A stretch of 64,000 nucleotides of DNA, from contig JADJTT010000003.1 in NCBI GenBank assembly GCA_016711045.1, positions 310,001 through 374,000 on the forward strand, written 5' to 3'. A program made the translations under genes and the position numbers. This DNA is from Saprospirales bacterium. GTDB lineage: Bacteria; Bacteroidota; Bacteroidia; Chitinophagales; Saprospiraceae. The notes under the pieces were generated by a model. The model saw only the letters and a list, made by a program, of their open reading frames with translations. It ran no database searches and had not been told where the DNA came from. This document shows, piece by piece, positions 11,601 through 18,874 of the stretch (position 1 is the stretch's first letter; every line of letters starts with the position of its first letter).

Positions 11601-12089
11601 TGCCATACGACCAACCCGGACTGGATGCCGGCGACCTTCCCCATCCACAACAACTATTATCAGCTGGTCGGGGCGCATGCGGCTATCGCCAATAATTGTA
11701 ATGCCTGCCACAACGGGAATTACAACAATACCCCCAACACGTGTGTGGGCTGCCACCTGACGGAGTACAACCAAACGAACGATCCAGATCACCAGGCTGC
11801 CCAGTTCCCGACAAACTGCCAGAGTTGTCACTCACAGACGGCATGGACCCCGTCTACCTGGAATCATGACAGCCAATATTTCCCCATTTACAGCGGGAAA
11901 CATAAGAATGAGTGGGATCAGTGCAATGAATGCCACACCACCCCAGGAAACTTTACCTTATTCAGTTGTATAGATTGCCACGAGCACGATAATCCGGTAC
12001 ACGTTGGAAATCACCATCAGGGAGTGAATGGGTATTCATACTCCAGTCCGGCTTGTTACAACTGTCACCCTAACGGCAATAGCGATTAA
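5676..12089 (+). CDS. Giant multiheme c-type cytochrome, 85 CXXCH motifs
   Basis: The start ATG lies inside the previous gene and opens a good signal peptide (LSQLILFLGLSVSLFAQ). By hand count 85 CXXCH motifs follow in 2137 residues. The basic unit is about 74 residues with three hemes: a GAH-type His, a CxxCHNGxYNNTPNTC pair, NPDH, FPTDCxxCH and an FxxH. Non-motif His (GAH, NPDH, DH) roughly match the heme number, fitting bis-His coordination. A variant unit with EWDQCxDCH and SYNSPACLACHPTG recurs at hemes 11-14, 20-23, 29-32, 50-53 and 83-85. Higher-order repeats of 222, 147 and 148 residues are visible. No membrane anchor or T9SS tail is seen. It is likely a periplasm-spanning or surface electron conduit. 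Confidence 0.95.
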   Translation: MRRLSQLILFLGLSVSLFAQSPHGDGLVIDCAACHNTEGWLIPESWRLNTPAKPETSGTTGWVLDDAKKRFSHDQTDYELTGQHLVVDCKNCHTSLVFSEASPECVSCHTDMHNQTVGMDCARCHSPENWLVDNISQLHQDNGFPLVGAHSAVTCAECHTSETALRFDRIGNDCVSCHLPDYEASTNPNHENAGFSKDCAECHDVFRFGWTTELVNHDFFPLTLGHDIADCAACHTSGNFSDTPNECVACHQADFDSSNDPNHPSADFSTDCASCHTTDTGWMPAEFLEHDASFFPIYSGGHLGQWERCSDCHSNSSDYLIFTCVSCHLNPETDEQHDGVIGYVYDDPACLACHPTGNTDDLFDHNTTNFPLTGAHVTTECLECHTNGFAGTPMECAACHTLDFNETTNPDHETLEFPTDCASCHTTDPGWMPATFDIHDNYYPLNGAHAQIANDCVTCHNGDYNNTPNTCAGCHIENYNQTTEPDHQSLQFSTDCASCHTEDAWAPATWDHDGQYFPIYSGAHNGEWDQCVDCHTNPSDYTEFTCITCHTNPETDNVHDGVGGYSYNSPACLACHPTGSADDNFDHNNTNFPLTGSHTTVACIECHASGYAGTPTACAACHTPDFDQTINPDHNTLGLSTDCAMCHTTAPDWMPANFPVHDNYYPLNGAHALIATDCAACHNGDYNNTPNTCVGCHLNDFNQTTDPDHQALQFSTDCATCHSESTWVPSTFDHDGQYFPIFSGKHNGEWDQCSDCHTNPADYSIFTCITCHTNPQTNNQHDGVNGYSYNSPACLACHPTGSSDNIFDHNTTGFQLTGGHTSADCLECHDAGFQNTPSECVACHNPEFVQTTNPNHNALGLSTDCASCHTTEPGWNPALFADHNSYYALNGAHAIIANECATCHNGDYNNTPNTCAGCHTDNYNQTTNPDHQAAQFPTDCASCHSENAWVPSTFDHNNTNFPLTGAHTSVDCIDCHTAGYQNTPTDCASCHTTNFDQTTNPDHNALGLSTDCAMCHTTAPDWMPAEFPVHNDYYPLNGAHAQIANDCATCHNGSYNNTPNTCFGCHSADYNQTTNPDHQAAQFPTDCAICHSESAWVPSTFDHNNTNFALTGAHTSVDCIDCHTAGYQDTPTDCASCHTTNFDQTTNPDHNALGLPTDCAMCHTTAPDWIPAEFPVHNDYYPLNGAHAQIANDCATCHNGSYNNTPNTCFGCHSADYNQTTDPDHQAAQFPTDCAGCHSESAWVPATWDHDGQYFPIYSGSHNGEWDQCVDCHTNPSNYAEFTCTTCHTNPETDNAHNGVGGYSYNSPACFACHPTGSANDNFDHNNTNFPLTGAHTTADCIECHASGYQGTPTDCYACHTDDHGMSLNPSHVALGIPTDCATCHTTDPGWAPASFPIHDDYYPLTGAHVPVANDCAGCHNGDYNNTPNTCLSCHSADYSQSTNPNHPALGIPSDCEMCHTTAPDWMPASFPIHDNYYVLNGAHAVIAQDCAACHNGEYNNTPNTCVGCHINDYTQTTNPNHQAAQFPTDCATCHTESTWVPSTFDHNNFYPIIGAHIPIANDCNACHNGNYNNTPNTCSGCHLNDYNQTTDPDHQAAQFPTDCENCHTQNAWVPSTFDHAVYYPFTGAHIPIANDCNACHNGNYNNTPNTCAGCHTPDYAQSTNPNHPALGIPTDCAMCHTTTPDWTPATFPIHNTYYPLNGAHAVIAEDCAACHNGNYNNTPNTCVGCHLTDYNQTTNPDHQAAQFPTDCESCHSESAWVPSTFNHNQYFPFTGAHIPIANDCNACHNGNYNNTPNTCNGCHTADYAQSTNPNHQALSLPTDCAMCHTTAPDWMPATFPIHNNYYQLNGAHAIIASDCAACHNGNYNNTPNTCYGCHINDYTQTTNPNHQAAQFPINCQDCHTEVAWVPSTFDHDLYYPFTGAHIPIANNCNACHNGNYNNTPNTCAGCHTPDYVQSTNPNHTALNIPTDCAMCHTTNPDWMPATFPIHNNYYQLVGAHAAIANNCNACHNGNYNNTPNTCVGCHLTEYNQTNDPDHQAAQFPTNCQSCHSQTAWTPSTWNHDSQYFPIYSGKHKNEWDQCNECHTTPGNFTLFSCIDCHEHDNPVHVGNHHQGVNGYSYSSPACYNCHPNGNSD
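6600..8588 (+). repeat. Three 9-heme higher-order repeats (666-bp period)
   Basis: The EWDQC(x)DCH motif cysteine codons at 6600, 7266 and 7932 are exactly 666 bp (222 residues) apart. Each interval carries the same order of nine CXXCH motifs, so the N-terminal half of the giant cytochrome is built from tandem 9-heme blocks. The third block is slightly shorter. Confidence 0.85.
8531..9412 (+). repeat. Near-identical tandem 441-bp duplication inside the giant cytochrome gene
   Basis: The segment beginning at 8531 (TACGTTCGACCATAACAA) recurs at 8972 with few differences over 441 bp, that is 147 residues and six hemes (hemes 38-43 and 44-49). The high nucleotide identity, including synonymous sites, points to a recent duplication or gene conversion. 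Confidence 0.85.
10584..11915 (+). repeat. Three 6-heme tandem repeats (444-bp period)
   Basis: The CNACH heme motifs at 10584, 11028 and 11472 are each 444 bp (148 residues) apart, each block carrying six hemes (65-70, 71-76, 77-82). Block sequences are very similar at DNA level, especially around the NGNYNNTPNTC coding segment. Confidence 0.85.
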
Positions 12090-12116
12090 TACTTGACAGT
12101 CAAAAGCCGATAGCCG

Positions 12117-13733
12117 ATGAGATTCCTCTTGAGCGTAGGTATTTTCACCTTCCTCTCTTTCTCCCTTTTCGGGCAGATCGAGGTGAAGTTTGACAAGGGA
12201 GTAATCACGTACCTCTCTTCCCAAAATGTGTATGTTAAGTTTGCATCGACGGAGACGATCAATGCCGGGGATACCTTGTATATCTCCCAGGCAGGTAAAA
12301 TGGCCCCTTCGCTATTGGTCAGCAACAAATCCTCTATTTCCTGCGTCTGCACCCCCCTTGGTAATTCCCTCCCCTTATCCGTAGGAACGGAAGTAGTGGC
12401 CAAAAGGATCATTAAAACAGACGTAGTGGTCAAAAAGCAACCGGAACCCGTTGCGGAGCAGCCCAGTGAAATACCGGAAGCGTCTCCTCCCCCACCGAAG
12501 GTGGAAGAAGCAGAGGAAGAAGAAGCATTGAGACAAAATATTAGCGGGAGAGTTTCTGTGGCCTCCTATAGTAATTTAAACAATTCCAGTCCCACCCACC
12601 GGATGCGGTATGGGTTTTCCATGCGCGGGAAAAACATTGCAAACTCCCGGTTTTCCGCCGAATGCTATGTCACGTTCCGACATACACTTGGAGAGTGGGC
12701 CGATGTGCAGGACAATTTAAATAGCGCGCTCAAAGTATACTCCCTGGCGGGTCGGTACGATTTTCGGAAAAATATGAGCTTGAGTTTTGGCCGGAAAATC
12801 AATCCCAAAATATCCAGCATGGGGGTCATTGACGGCCTTCAGTTTGAGAAAGGGTGGAATCATTTTCTGGTTGGAGTCCTGGCTGGATCCAGGCCCAATT
12901 TTCAGGATTACAGCATAGATCCCAGCCTGTTGCAGGTAGGTGCATACATCGGCCACGCTTCGGCGAATGGCAATAAATACCAGCAAAGCACCTTGGCTAT
13001 TGTCGATCAACGAAACCATTTGATCACCGACCGCAGGTTCCTTTATTTCCAGCATTCCAACTCCCTGATCAAAAACCTGAATGCATTTAGCTCCTTTGAA
13101 GTGGATCTCTTTCAGCAAGTCAATAACGAAGCCCGGAACACCCTGAGTCTCACCAATTTTTTTGTCTCGTTGAACTACCGTGTTTCCAAAAAAATGAGCA
13201 TCTCCTCCTCTTATGATGCCCGGAAAAACACGATCTACTATGAATCGTTTAAAAATTACATCGACCAGCTCATCGAAGATGAAACCCGCCAGGGCTTGCG
13301 ATTGGGCCTGAACCTCCGGCCGATCAAATTGCTCACCTTTGGGGTAAATGCCAGCGTGCGCTTTCAGAAAAGCGGGGAAAACGATTCCAAAAACCTGAAT
13401 GGCTACCTGACGTATAGCAGGATCCCGTGGCTGAATATGTCCGCTACCCTTTCCGCCAATTTTCTTCAAACCAGTTACCTGAACAGCTATATGTACGGAC
13501 TCCGCATTTCCAGAGAGATTATCAAAGGGAAATTGGACGGGGAAATGTATGTCAGAATGGTGGACTATCAATACAAAAAATACGAATATGCTACCACTCA
13601 ATATATCGGAGGAATGGGGTTAAACCTTCGCATCCTTCGAAATCTGGGACTATACCTGTACTACGAAGGAACCATGAATGACCAAAAGGATCTTTACCAT
13701 TTGATCAATACGAAGTTGATTCAGCGGTTTTAA
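12117..13733 (+). CDS. Predicted outer-membrane beta-barrel protein, possible porin partner of the cytochromes
   Basis: The 538-residue product has a signal peptide (MRFLLSVGIFTFLSFSLFG), a small N-terminal beta domain to about residue 105, an acidic Pro/Glu-rich linker (about 110-140) and a long C-terminal region of alternating amphipathic strands ending in Phe, as in outer-membrane barrels. No known porin family could be named from sequence alone. It starts 27 bp after the giant cytochrome in the same direction. Known porin-cytochrome conduits pair a periplasmic or surface multiheme cytochrome with a barrel, so the context suggests the barrel lets the cytochrome reach the cell exterior. The barrel call is fairly sure; the conduit role is inference. 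Confidence 0.7.
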   Translation: MRFLLSVGIFTFLSFSLFGQIEVKFDKGVITYLSSQNVYVKFASTETINAGDTLYISQAGKMAPSLLVSNKSSISCVCTPLGNSLPLSVGTEVVAKRIIKTDVVVKKQPEPVAEQPSEIPEASPPPPKVEEAEEEEALRQNISGRVSVASYSNLNNSSPTHRMRYGFSMRGKNIANSRFSAECYVTFRHTLGEWADVQDNLNSALKVYSLAGRYDFRKNMSLSFGRKINPKISSMGVIDGLQFEKGWNHFLVGVLAGSRPNFQDYSIDPSLLQVGAYIGHASANGNKYQQSTLAIVDQRNHLITDRRFLYFQHSNSLIKNLNAFSSFEVDLFQQVNNEARNTLSLTNFFVSLNYRVSKKMSISSSYDARKNTIYYESFKNYIDQLIEDETRQGLRLGLNLRPIKLLTFGVNASVRFQKSGENDSKNLNGYLTYSRIPWLNMSATLSANFLQTSYLNSYMYGLRISREIIKGKLDGEMYVRMVDYQYKKYEYATTQYIGGMGLNLRILRNLGLYLYYEGTMNDQKDLYHLINTKLIQRF

Positions 13734-13790
13734 TTGCGGCAATTCCGTAGCTGGAAAAAATTCTTGGATTTATAGTTATCATTAACTCAA

Positions 13791-14006
13791 GTTACGCACG
13801 GACGCCTTTTTCGCACTCACCCCCGACCCCTCTCTCCCGAGAGAGGGGAGCTCTTGGCACTTGAAGAAATTTCAAATTTTTCCCTCTTTTTGCAAAAGCA
13901 TTAAAGGTCAGACACTTCATACATAAAGCTCAAAAAGCTCCCCTCTCTTTGGAAAGAGGGGGGGTGAGTGGGTTGTTCGGCGTAATGAAGTTGTTTTGTG
14001 CGTAAC
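13791..14006. repeat. 216-bp composite inverted-repeat element
   Basis: The ends GTTACGCAC (13791-13799) and GTGCGTAAC (13998-14006) are exact inverted repeats. Inside, CTCACCCCC near 13816 pairs with GGGGGTGAG near 13961, and GAGAGGGGAGCTC pairs with AGCTCCCCTCTC. The core words (CCCGACCCCTC, GGGAGCTCTT, GCTCAAAAAGCTCCCCTC) recur at 31333-31507. It has no coding frame and looks like a miniature palindromic (MITE- or REP-like) element. Confidence 0.65.
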
Positions 14007-14118
14007 ATCAACCAATAAAACAAAATGCCCCCTATATCATATCAGGCAGAAACCACTCGCTTGCATATTCTCTCTTCTTCCTTATATTTACGCCTTCAAA
14101 GAAAACAATAATACGACA

Positions 14119-14877
14119 ATGAAAAACTCAGTTATTTTTTCAGCAATACTGCTTTTCGGCCTTCTTTTGGCCTCCTGTGATTCCAAACCCAAAGTGATTG
14201 AAAGCGAATCCGGCTCGGGTGGAGGTAGCCCTGTTTTCCCGCAGGCAGAGATGGCTCAGCAGCCGAGCGAGGATCAGATGCATGAAGTGGTGGTGGAAGA
14301 GAAATTGGACACGGATAAATACTCCTACCTCCGCGTAACGGAAAACGGAGAGGAAGTTTGGATAGCTATTCCGCTTATGGAGGGTATCCAAGTTGGAAAT
14401 ACATACTATTACAAGGGTGGGCTGATGAAAAAGAATTTTTTCAGCAAGGAGTACAACCGGGTATTTGAAACCTTGTACCTGGTATCCAACCTCTCTCAAA
14501 AAGGAGGTACTGCCGTGGATGAGGTATTATCCAATATGCAGGGACAAGCTGGATCTGTGGAAAGTCCAACCACCGCTATTACGCCGGCAAAAGGCGCCAT
14601 AAAGATCTCAGACCTGATGGCAAATCCTCAAAAATACGAGGGGAAGGTCATCAAAGTAACGGGTAAATGCGTCAAAGTCAACCCCATGATTATGGGCAGG
14701 AACTGGGTACACCTCCAGGATGGGTCCGGGAAGGACATGGACCTGACCATTACCACAGACGAAGTGGTTCCACTCGGATCTATCGTAACGATGGAAGGCA
14801 CGATCGCCCTGAATCAGGATTTCGGCGCCGGATACCGGTATGACGTGATCATGGAAAAAGCCACGGTACAGCAGTAG
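14119..14877 (+). CDS. OB-fold-like lipoprotein next to the cytochrome locus
   Basis: The start at 14119 (MKNSVIFSAILLFGLLLASC) gives a clear lipoprotein signal with lipidated Cys20; the longer upstream extension is not plausible. The mature part has a Gly/Ser linker, an unidentified domain (about 55-125) and a C-terminal domain beginning KGAIKISDLMANPQKYEGK, followed by VIKVTGKCVKVN and WVHLQDGSG. That pattern is typical of bacterial OB-fold modules. Its stop lies 2 bp from the convergent end of ccsBA. It is downstream of the cytochrome/barrel run on the same strand but separated by a 385-bp repeat element, so it may be transcribed separately. A role in heme protein assembly is possible but not shown. 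Confidence 0.65.
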   Translation: MKNSVIFSAILLFGLLLASCDSKPKVIESESGSGGGSPVFPQAEMAQQPSEDQMHEVVVEEKLDTDKYSYLRVTENGEEVWIAIPLMEGIQVGNTYYYKGGLMKKNFFSKEYNRVFETLYLVSNLSQKGGTAVDEVLSNMQGQAGSVESPTTAITPAKGAIKISDLMANPQKYEGKVIKVTGKCVKVNPMIMGRNWVHLQDGSGKDMDLTITTDEVVPLGSIVTMEGTIALNQDFGAGYRYDVIMEKATVQQ

Positions 14878-14879
14878 CC

Positions 14880-17800
14880 TCACGCCATTTTGCCCACCGT
14901 TCGTTGTCGCCAATAGGCCAATCCGCTGATGGTAAGCAGGGTGGCTACGGTATAATACACAAAAGTAGGAATCGGTACCGGATCTCCAGCTGCATAGGAA
15001 TGCAGGCCGGAAAGGTAGTAATTGACGCCAAAATAGGTCATCATTACTGTAGCCAACCCAAATAACGAAGCTACATTAAACGCGTAGGTGCCTCTAAATC
15101 CGGGTATAAACCGCATATGGAGGATAAAGGAATAGACCAGCACAGTGACCAGGGCCCAGGTTTCTTTCGCATCCCAGCCCCAGTATCTTCCCCAGGATTC
15201 ATTGGCCCACACGCCACCCAGATAGGTGCCGATACTCACCATAAACAAGCCTCCGATCAGGGTCATCTCACTGATGGAGGTCATCTCTTTTATGATCCGG
15301 TTTACGTTTTTCTTATTCTTCTGGGTCATAAAGATCATGAAGATCAGATTCAGTACCCCGATGATCGCCCCCAGCAATAAGAAGCCATAACTACCCGCCT
15401 CCATCGAAACGTGGATAGTCAGCCAATAGGATTTCAGCACGGGTACCAGGGGCGTAATTTCCGGATCCAGCCAGCTGAGGCCGGCCACCATCAGGATGGT
15501 GGAAGCCAGGACAGATGTAGCGGCAAGGCCCCCAATCGACTTCCTCGAAAAGATAAGGCCCGCCAGCACCGTAGTCCAGCCGATATAGATCATCGATTCG
15601 TATCCGTTGCTCCAGGGCGCACGTCCGGATACATACCAACGCAGGGCCAGTCCGAGTGTGTGCGCGGCAAACGTAAAAGCCAGGAGGCCAACCGTAATCC
15701 GGTTTGGCCATTTCAACTTAGCGCTGGGTTTAAAGACGGAGGTGAAGAGCAGGACCAAAAAAACAAGTCCCAGCATCCCGTACATTTTACCCGCCCGGCC
15801 AAAAACGTCCAGTTTATTCAGGAAAAGCTCGGCATGTAGCTTGGAGTTGGAAGGTAAAATCGCGCCGCCGTTCTTTTGCTGGAAGGCGCCCAGTTCGGTA
15901 ATCAGCTTGTCGGCCACACTCCAGTCATGATCATCCAGCGCTTTCTGGATCGTAGGGATATAGGCCGCGTAGAATTTATCCGCAAAATTAGGCTCCTGAC
16001 CTACATTGTGCTGATGCGAACCGGCCGCAGGCGCTTGCCAGTGGTATTCCAGATCACCCGGCACCGGGAATGCCTTCATAAACGATCCGGAAAAGATCAT
16101 ACTGCAGATATTGACCCGCTCATCCAGTTTCATCAACTCTTTCTCCATTACGCCTCGTTCCCGGTCTGGGGTATTGTAGGCATTCCGGACCAGGTCTCTC
16201 AGTTTATATTCCCCTCCGGGCTCAAAGAAGTCGTTATACGCAGCAAGCCCTTCCGGCACATTCAACATATCCCGGATATCCTCATGCTTGCCCACCTTGA
16301 TGAGCGGCACCGCATACCAATCGCCCGGATAGGCTGCCATTCCAAGAATGATCTGCTCGGCGGTCATCCCGTAAAGAGATTCCTTCCTGGAAAGCTTCCT
16401 CAATACCTCACTGGTGAACGTATTCATGGGCTTGAGGCGGCCTCTGCTGTCTTGCATCCATAAGCTCCCGAATTCGGTAGCGTGGTGCATATCCACTGTG
16501 GGGAAATTCAATTGATTGGGAGGGGCGCTATGCGCGGGGGTCGAGAAGGCCAGGAAACAGCCCACGAGCAAGACGGAAAGCGCTTTTTCTGCGGTTCGCA
16601 TTTTTTTAAGATTTTCGGATAGTTGTCTGAAACGGGTTTTGGGACTAAAAAAGGTAAGGACCATGCCCAATGTCAGTAAAAAGTACCCGAGATAGGATAT
16701 CCAGGTACCCAGGGCATCGTGATTCACACTGAGATAAGTGCCCAATTCATCTTTATCAAAGGAAGATTGAAAAAACCGGTACCCCTGGTAATTCAAAATA
16801 TGGTTCATATAGATCCGTTGATCCAGCTTAAGATTTTCCCGGGGGTCTACCAGGGTGACCTCACTGGCATAGGAGGAAGCGCTGTTGGTGCCCGGATACC
16901 GTTCCATGATAAAATCGTGACATTGAATGGAGAAGGGCAGAAAAACCTCCTTCGCCCCATAGGATATGGCCAAACTCGTATTGTTGTCAAGTGAAATGAT
17001 CTGAGGGCGGCCTTTCACCCCTTGGGCGCCGGCCACGTAGAACTGTTGTTCCTTTCCATCGGCCGTAACTTTCATATGGAGTGCCCCCATACTGGAACTG
17101 ACCATCTTCCTGGAAGAAGAGGCGAGTTCTACCTTCCCCTGGGGATTAAAATCGCCGATCACAAAGTTCTGCGCCCCACTGGAATAGAGGCTCCGCAACA
17201 TCAACGGCCGGTAAACGCCCGGAGATAACGTATCCCGGGTCTGGGTGGCCATCACCATTTGGGTAAAGGGGACATCGGTCATGAAAAGCAACTTCCCGTC
17301 TTCATACTTCACGTTGAATGCCACTGGGTCTTCCGGATTGCCGAAGTTAAAGATCGTGCCGCGAATGGGAGCCCGGTCGCCGAGTTTGACAAAATATTCT
17401 TCCCGGCCATCCGCACCCCCGATAACCACCTTAAACGTCGGCGCCCCGTCTAATCCTTCTGTCATCACTTCTGTCGGGTTTGGCATAAAATCCAGCACTT
17501 CTACCTGTACTTCCTTACCTCCCAGCAGATAGGACTTTTTCATCCGGTTATTGCCGAGGGTGGCAAACAGCACCGGTTCATCGAAAGCATATTTTTTACC
17601 CCCGAGGATTGCTTCGAACTGCAGATACGATTCGGCTGATAAAAAGGAATTTGACGCGCTGCCTTCCCGGATATGCATCATCCCTTCGCTGCCGAAGTAG
17701 CGGGTTGCCCCTGCACCGAGCAAAATGATGATCATAGCCGCATGGAAGATAAGAAGCGGCCACTTCTTATTCTGGATCATGCGAAACCGGAAGATATTGA

Positions 17801-17996
17801 CGATCAGGGTGATCCCAAACAGCACTAACAGCAATTCAAACCACCAGGACTTAAAGATCAGTTTTTGCGCAGAGCTGGTGCCGAAATCGTTTTCCACAAA
17901 CGTTGCCGCCCCTATGGCAAAGGCAAATAAGATGATATATAATCCAGCAGCACTAGTAGAAAATAGCCTGTCAGCGAAAGACTTTAAAAATTTCAT
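14880..17996 (-). CDS. ccsBA: Cytochrome c synthase, fused CcsBA (System II)
   Basis: The 1038-residue protein fuses a ResB/CcsB-like N-terminal half (membrane segments near 13-35, 45-67 and 75-97, then a large periplasmic domain) to a CcsA/ResC half with many membrane helices and the tryptophan-rich heme-handling motif WGRYWGWDAKETWALV near residue 935. Such fusions export heme and attach it to CXXCH motifs in System II organisms, including many Bacteroidota. The gene is convergent with, and beside, a locus encoding 108 CXXCH motifs, so the neighbours are likely functional partners. Conserved His flank the WWD-type motif (for example in AAHTLGLALRW and ILHMRF). The length fits the fused family. 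Confidence 0.93.
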   Translation of the reverse strand: MKFLKSFADRLFSTSAAGLYIILFAFAIGAATFVENDFGTSSAQKLIFKSWWFELLLVLFGITLIVNIFRFRMIQNKKWPLLIFHAAMIIILLGAGATRYFGSEGMMHIREGSASNSFLSAESYLQFEAILGGKKYAFDEPVLFATLGNNRMKKSYLLGGKEVQVEVLDFMPNPTEVMTEGLDGAPTFKVVIGGADGREEYFVKLGDRAPIRGTIFNFGNPEDPVAFNVKYEDGKLLFMTDVPFTQMVMATQTRDTLSPGVYRPLMLRSLYSSGAQNFVIGDFNPQGKVELASSSRKMVSSSMGALHMKVTADGKEQQFYVAGAQGVKGRPQIISLDNNTSLAISYGAKEVFLPFSIQCHDFIMERYPGTNSASSYASEVTLVDPRENLKLDQRIYMNHILNYQGYRFFQSSFDKDELGTYLSVNHDALGTWISYLGYFLLTLGMVLTFFSPKTRFRQLSENLKKMRTAEKALSVLLVGCFLAFSTPAHSAPPNQLNFPTVDMHHATEFGSLWMQDSRGRLKPMNTFTSEVLRKLSRKESLYGMTAEQIILGMAAYPGDWYAVPLIKVGKHEDIRDMLNVPEGLAAYNDFFEPGGEYKLRDLVRNAYNTPDRERGVMEKELMKLDERVNICSMIFSGSFMKAFPVPGDLEYHWQAPAAGSHQHNVGQEPNFADKFYAAYIPTIQKALDDHDWSVADKLITELGAFQQKNGGAILPSNSKLHAELFLNKLDVFGRAGKMYGMLGLVFLVLLFTSVFKPSAKLKWPNRITVGLLAFTFAAHTLGLALRWYVSGRAPWSNGYESMIYIGWTTVLAGLIFSRKSIGGLAATSVLASTILMVAGLSWLDPEITPLVPVLKSYWLTIHVSMEAGSYGFLLLGAIIGVLNLIFMIFMTQKNKKNVNRIIKEMTSISEMTLIGGLFMVSIGTYLGGVWANESWGRYWGWDAKETWALVTVLVYSFILHMRFIPGFRGTYAFNVASLFGLATVMMTYFGVNYYLSGLHSYAAGDPVPIPTFVYYTVATLLTISGLAYWRQRTVGKMA

Positions 17997-18135
17997 AAAT
18001 GGGATAATTTTATGTGGAACTCATCGGGCAGGTGAAGGGCGCAAAATAATAAGAATTCTTCGAATGAGACCGAAAGGATGACCCTATTAACTAAACATAG
18101 GCTCCAACACATTATGAGGACCACAAAAAGCCCCT

Positions 18136-18155
18136 GGAGCATATTAAAGCGCTCC
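18136..18155 (-). terminator. Weak hairpin downstream of the 200-residue hypothetical gene
   Basis: On the minus strand GGAGC and GCTCC form a short stem followed by AGGGGCTTTTTG. It lies just past the end of the gene at 18170-18772. The stem is only 5-6 bp, so support is weak. Confidence 0.35.
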
Positions 18156-18169
18156 CTCATTTTTTGTAC

Positions 18170-18772
18170 CTACAAGAACCCGCCGGCCTGTCCGCCCTCC
18201 AGCATCCGGGCGCAGATTTCCAGAGACAGATCGTGAATAGCCGGAATAGCATCTGGTTTAAAACGCTTGCGTTTCCGGTAAAGGATAAACATATCTTTTA
18301 AGCCTTCCAGATACCAATTCGGACGCATATTAAAAAAATCGAGAAAATGCTCGTTCATCAGATACCGGATATCGGTTTCATTGGGCCCTTTTACAACGTA
18401 ATTGCGGGAAAAACGGGGGTATAACTCAAAATCAATATCCGCATTGGAAAATAGCTCCATGAATTTATCCCCCAAATGAGCGGGGCGCATGCTAAACTGC
18501 GGAATATCCAGTTTTGGGCCCCGGATGAGCACGACCGACTGCCATTTGTATTCCTCATTGAGGCTGTAGCCGTAATCAAAAATATCGATATCGACCTCGA
18601 AATGCCCGACACACCCCGACAACACGTTGCGGATCTTCTGCTTTTTACCCCGGCGAAACAGCTCAAAAACCTCCAGGAACATCCACTCTTCAAAAGGGAT
18701 ATACTTGAAGTAGTCCATATTCAACTCCCCGGCTACGGCTTGCATTTTGTTGGATCGGGTAAAAGAGAACAT
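18170..18772 (-). CDS. Conserved hypothetical protein
   Basis: The 200-residue product shows no signal peptide or membrane span. It starts FSFTRSNKMQAVAGELNM, then has a mixed alpha/beta body with a VGHFEVDIDIFDYGYS segment and a Lys/Arg-rich YRKRKRFKPD near the C-terminus. This resembles small DUF-type proteins of the bacterial-envelope-test type (an oxidised thiol- or lipid-related role cannot be inferred). It is divergent from the exoprotein at 18875, with 102 bp between starts that must hold both promoters. I do not assign a function. Codon use and length support a real gene. Confidence 0.65.
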   Translation of the reverse strand: MFSFTRSNKMQAVAGELNMDYFKYIPFEEWMFLEVFELFRRGKKQKIRNVLSGCVGHFEVDIDIFDYGYSLNEEYKWQSVVLIRGPKLDIPQFSMRPAHLGDKFMELFSNADIDFELYPRFSRNYVVKGPNETDIRYLMNEHFLDFFNMRPNWYLEGLKDMFILYRKRKRFKPDAIPAIHDLSLEICARMLEGGQAGGFL

Positions 18773-18874
18773 ACAGGGATGCTGGTTTTGGCTACAAATT
18801 TACCGAAAATATTAATCCCTCCGAATTTTCAGGAAATTCCTAATTTCATGCCTTTACCACACACCGATCACATA

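Noticed and set aside
6624..11831. Long open frames on the minus strand through the giant cytochrome gene (481, 347, 244, 263 and 381 residues)
   Set aside because: They mirror the low-complexity heme repeat, have no start or family signal, and the plus strand is clearly coding.
6700..11900. CRISPR-like regular repeats
   Set aside because: The repeats are in frame within a coding gene and spaced by conserved coding sequence, not by unique spacers.
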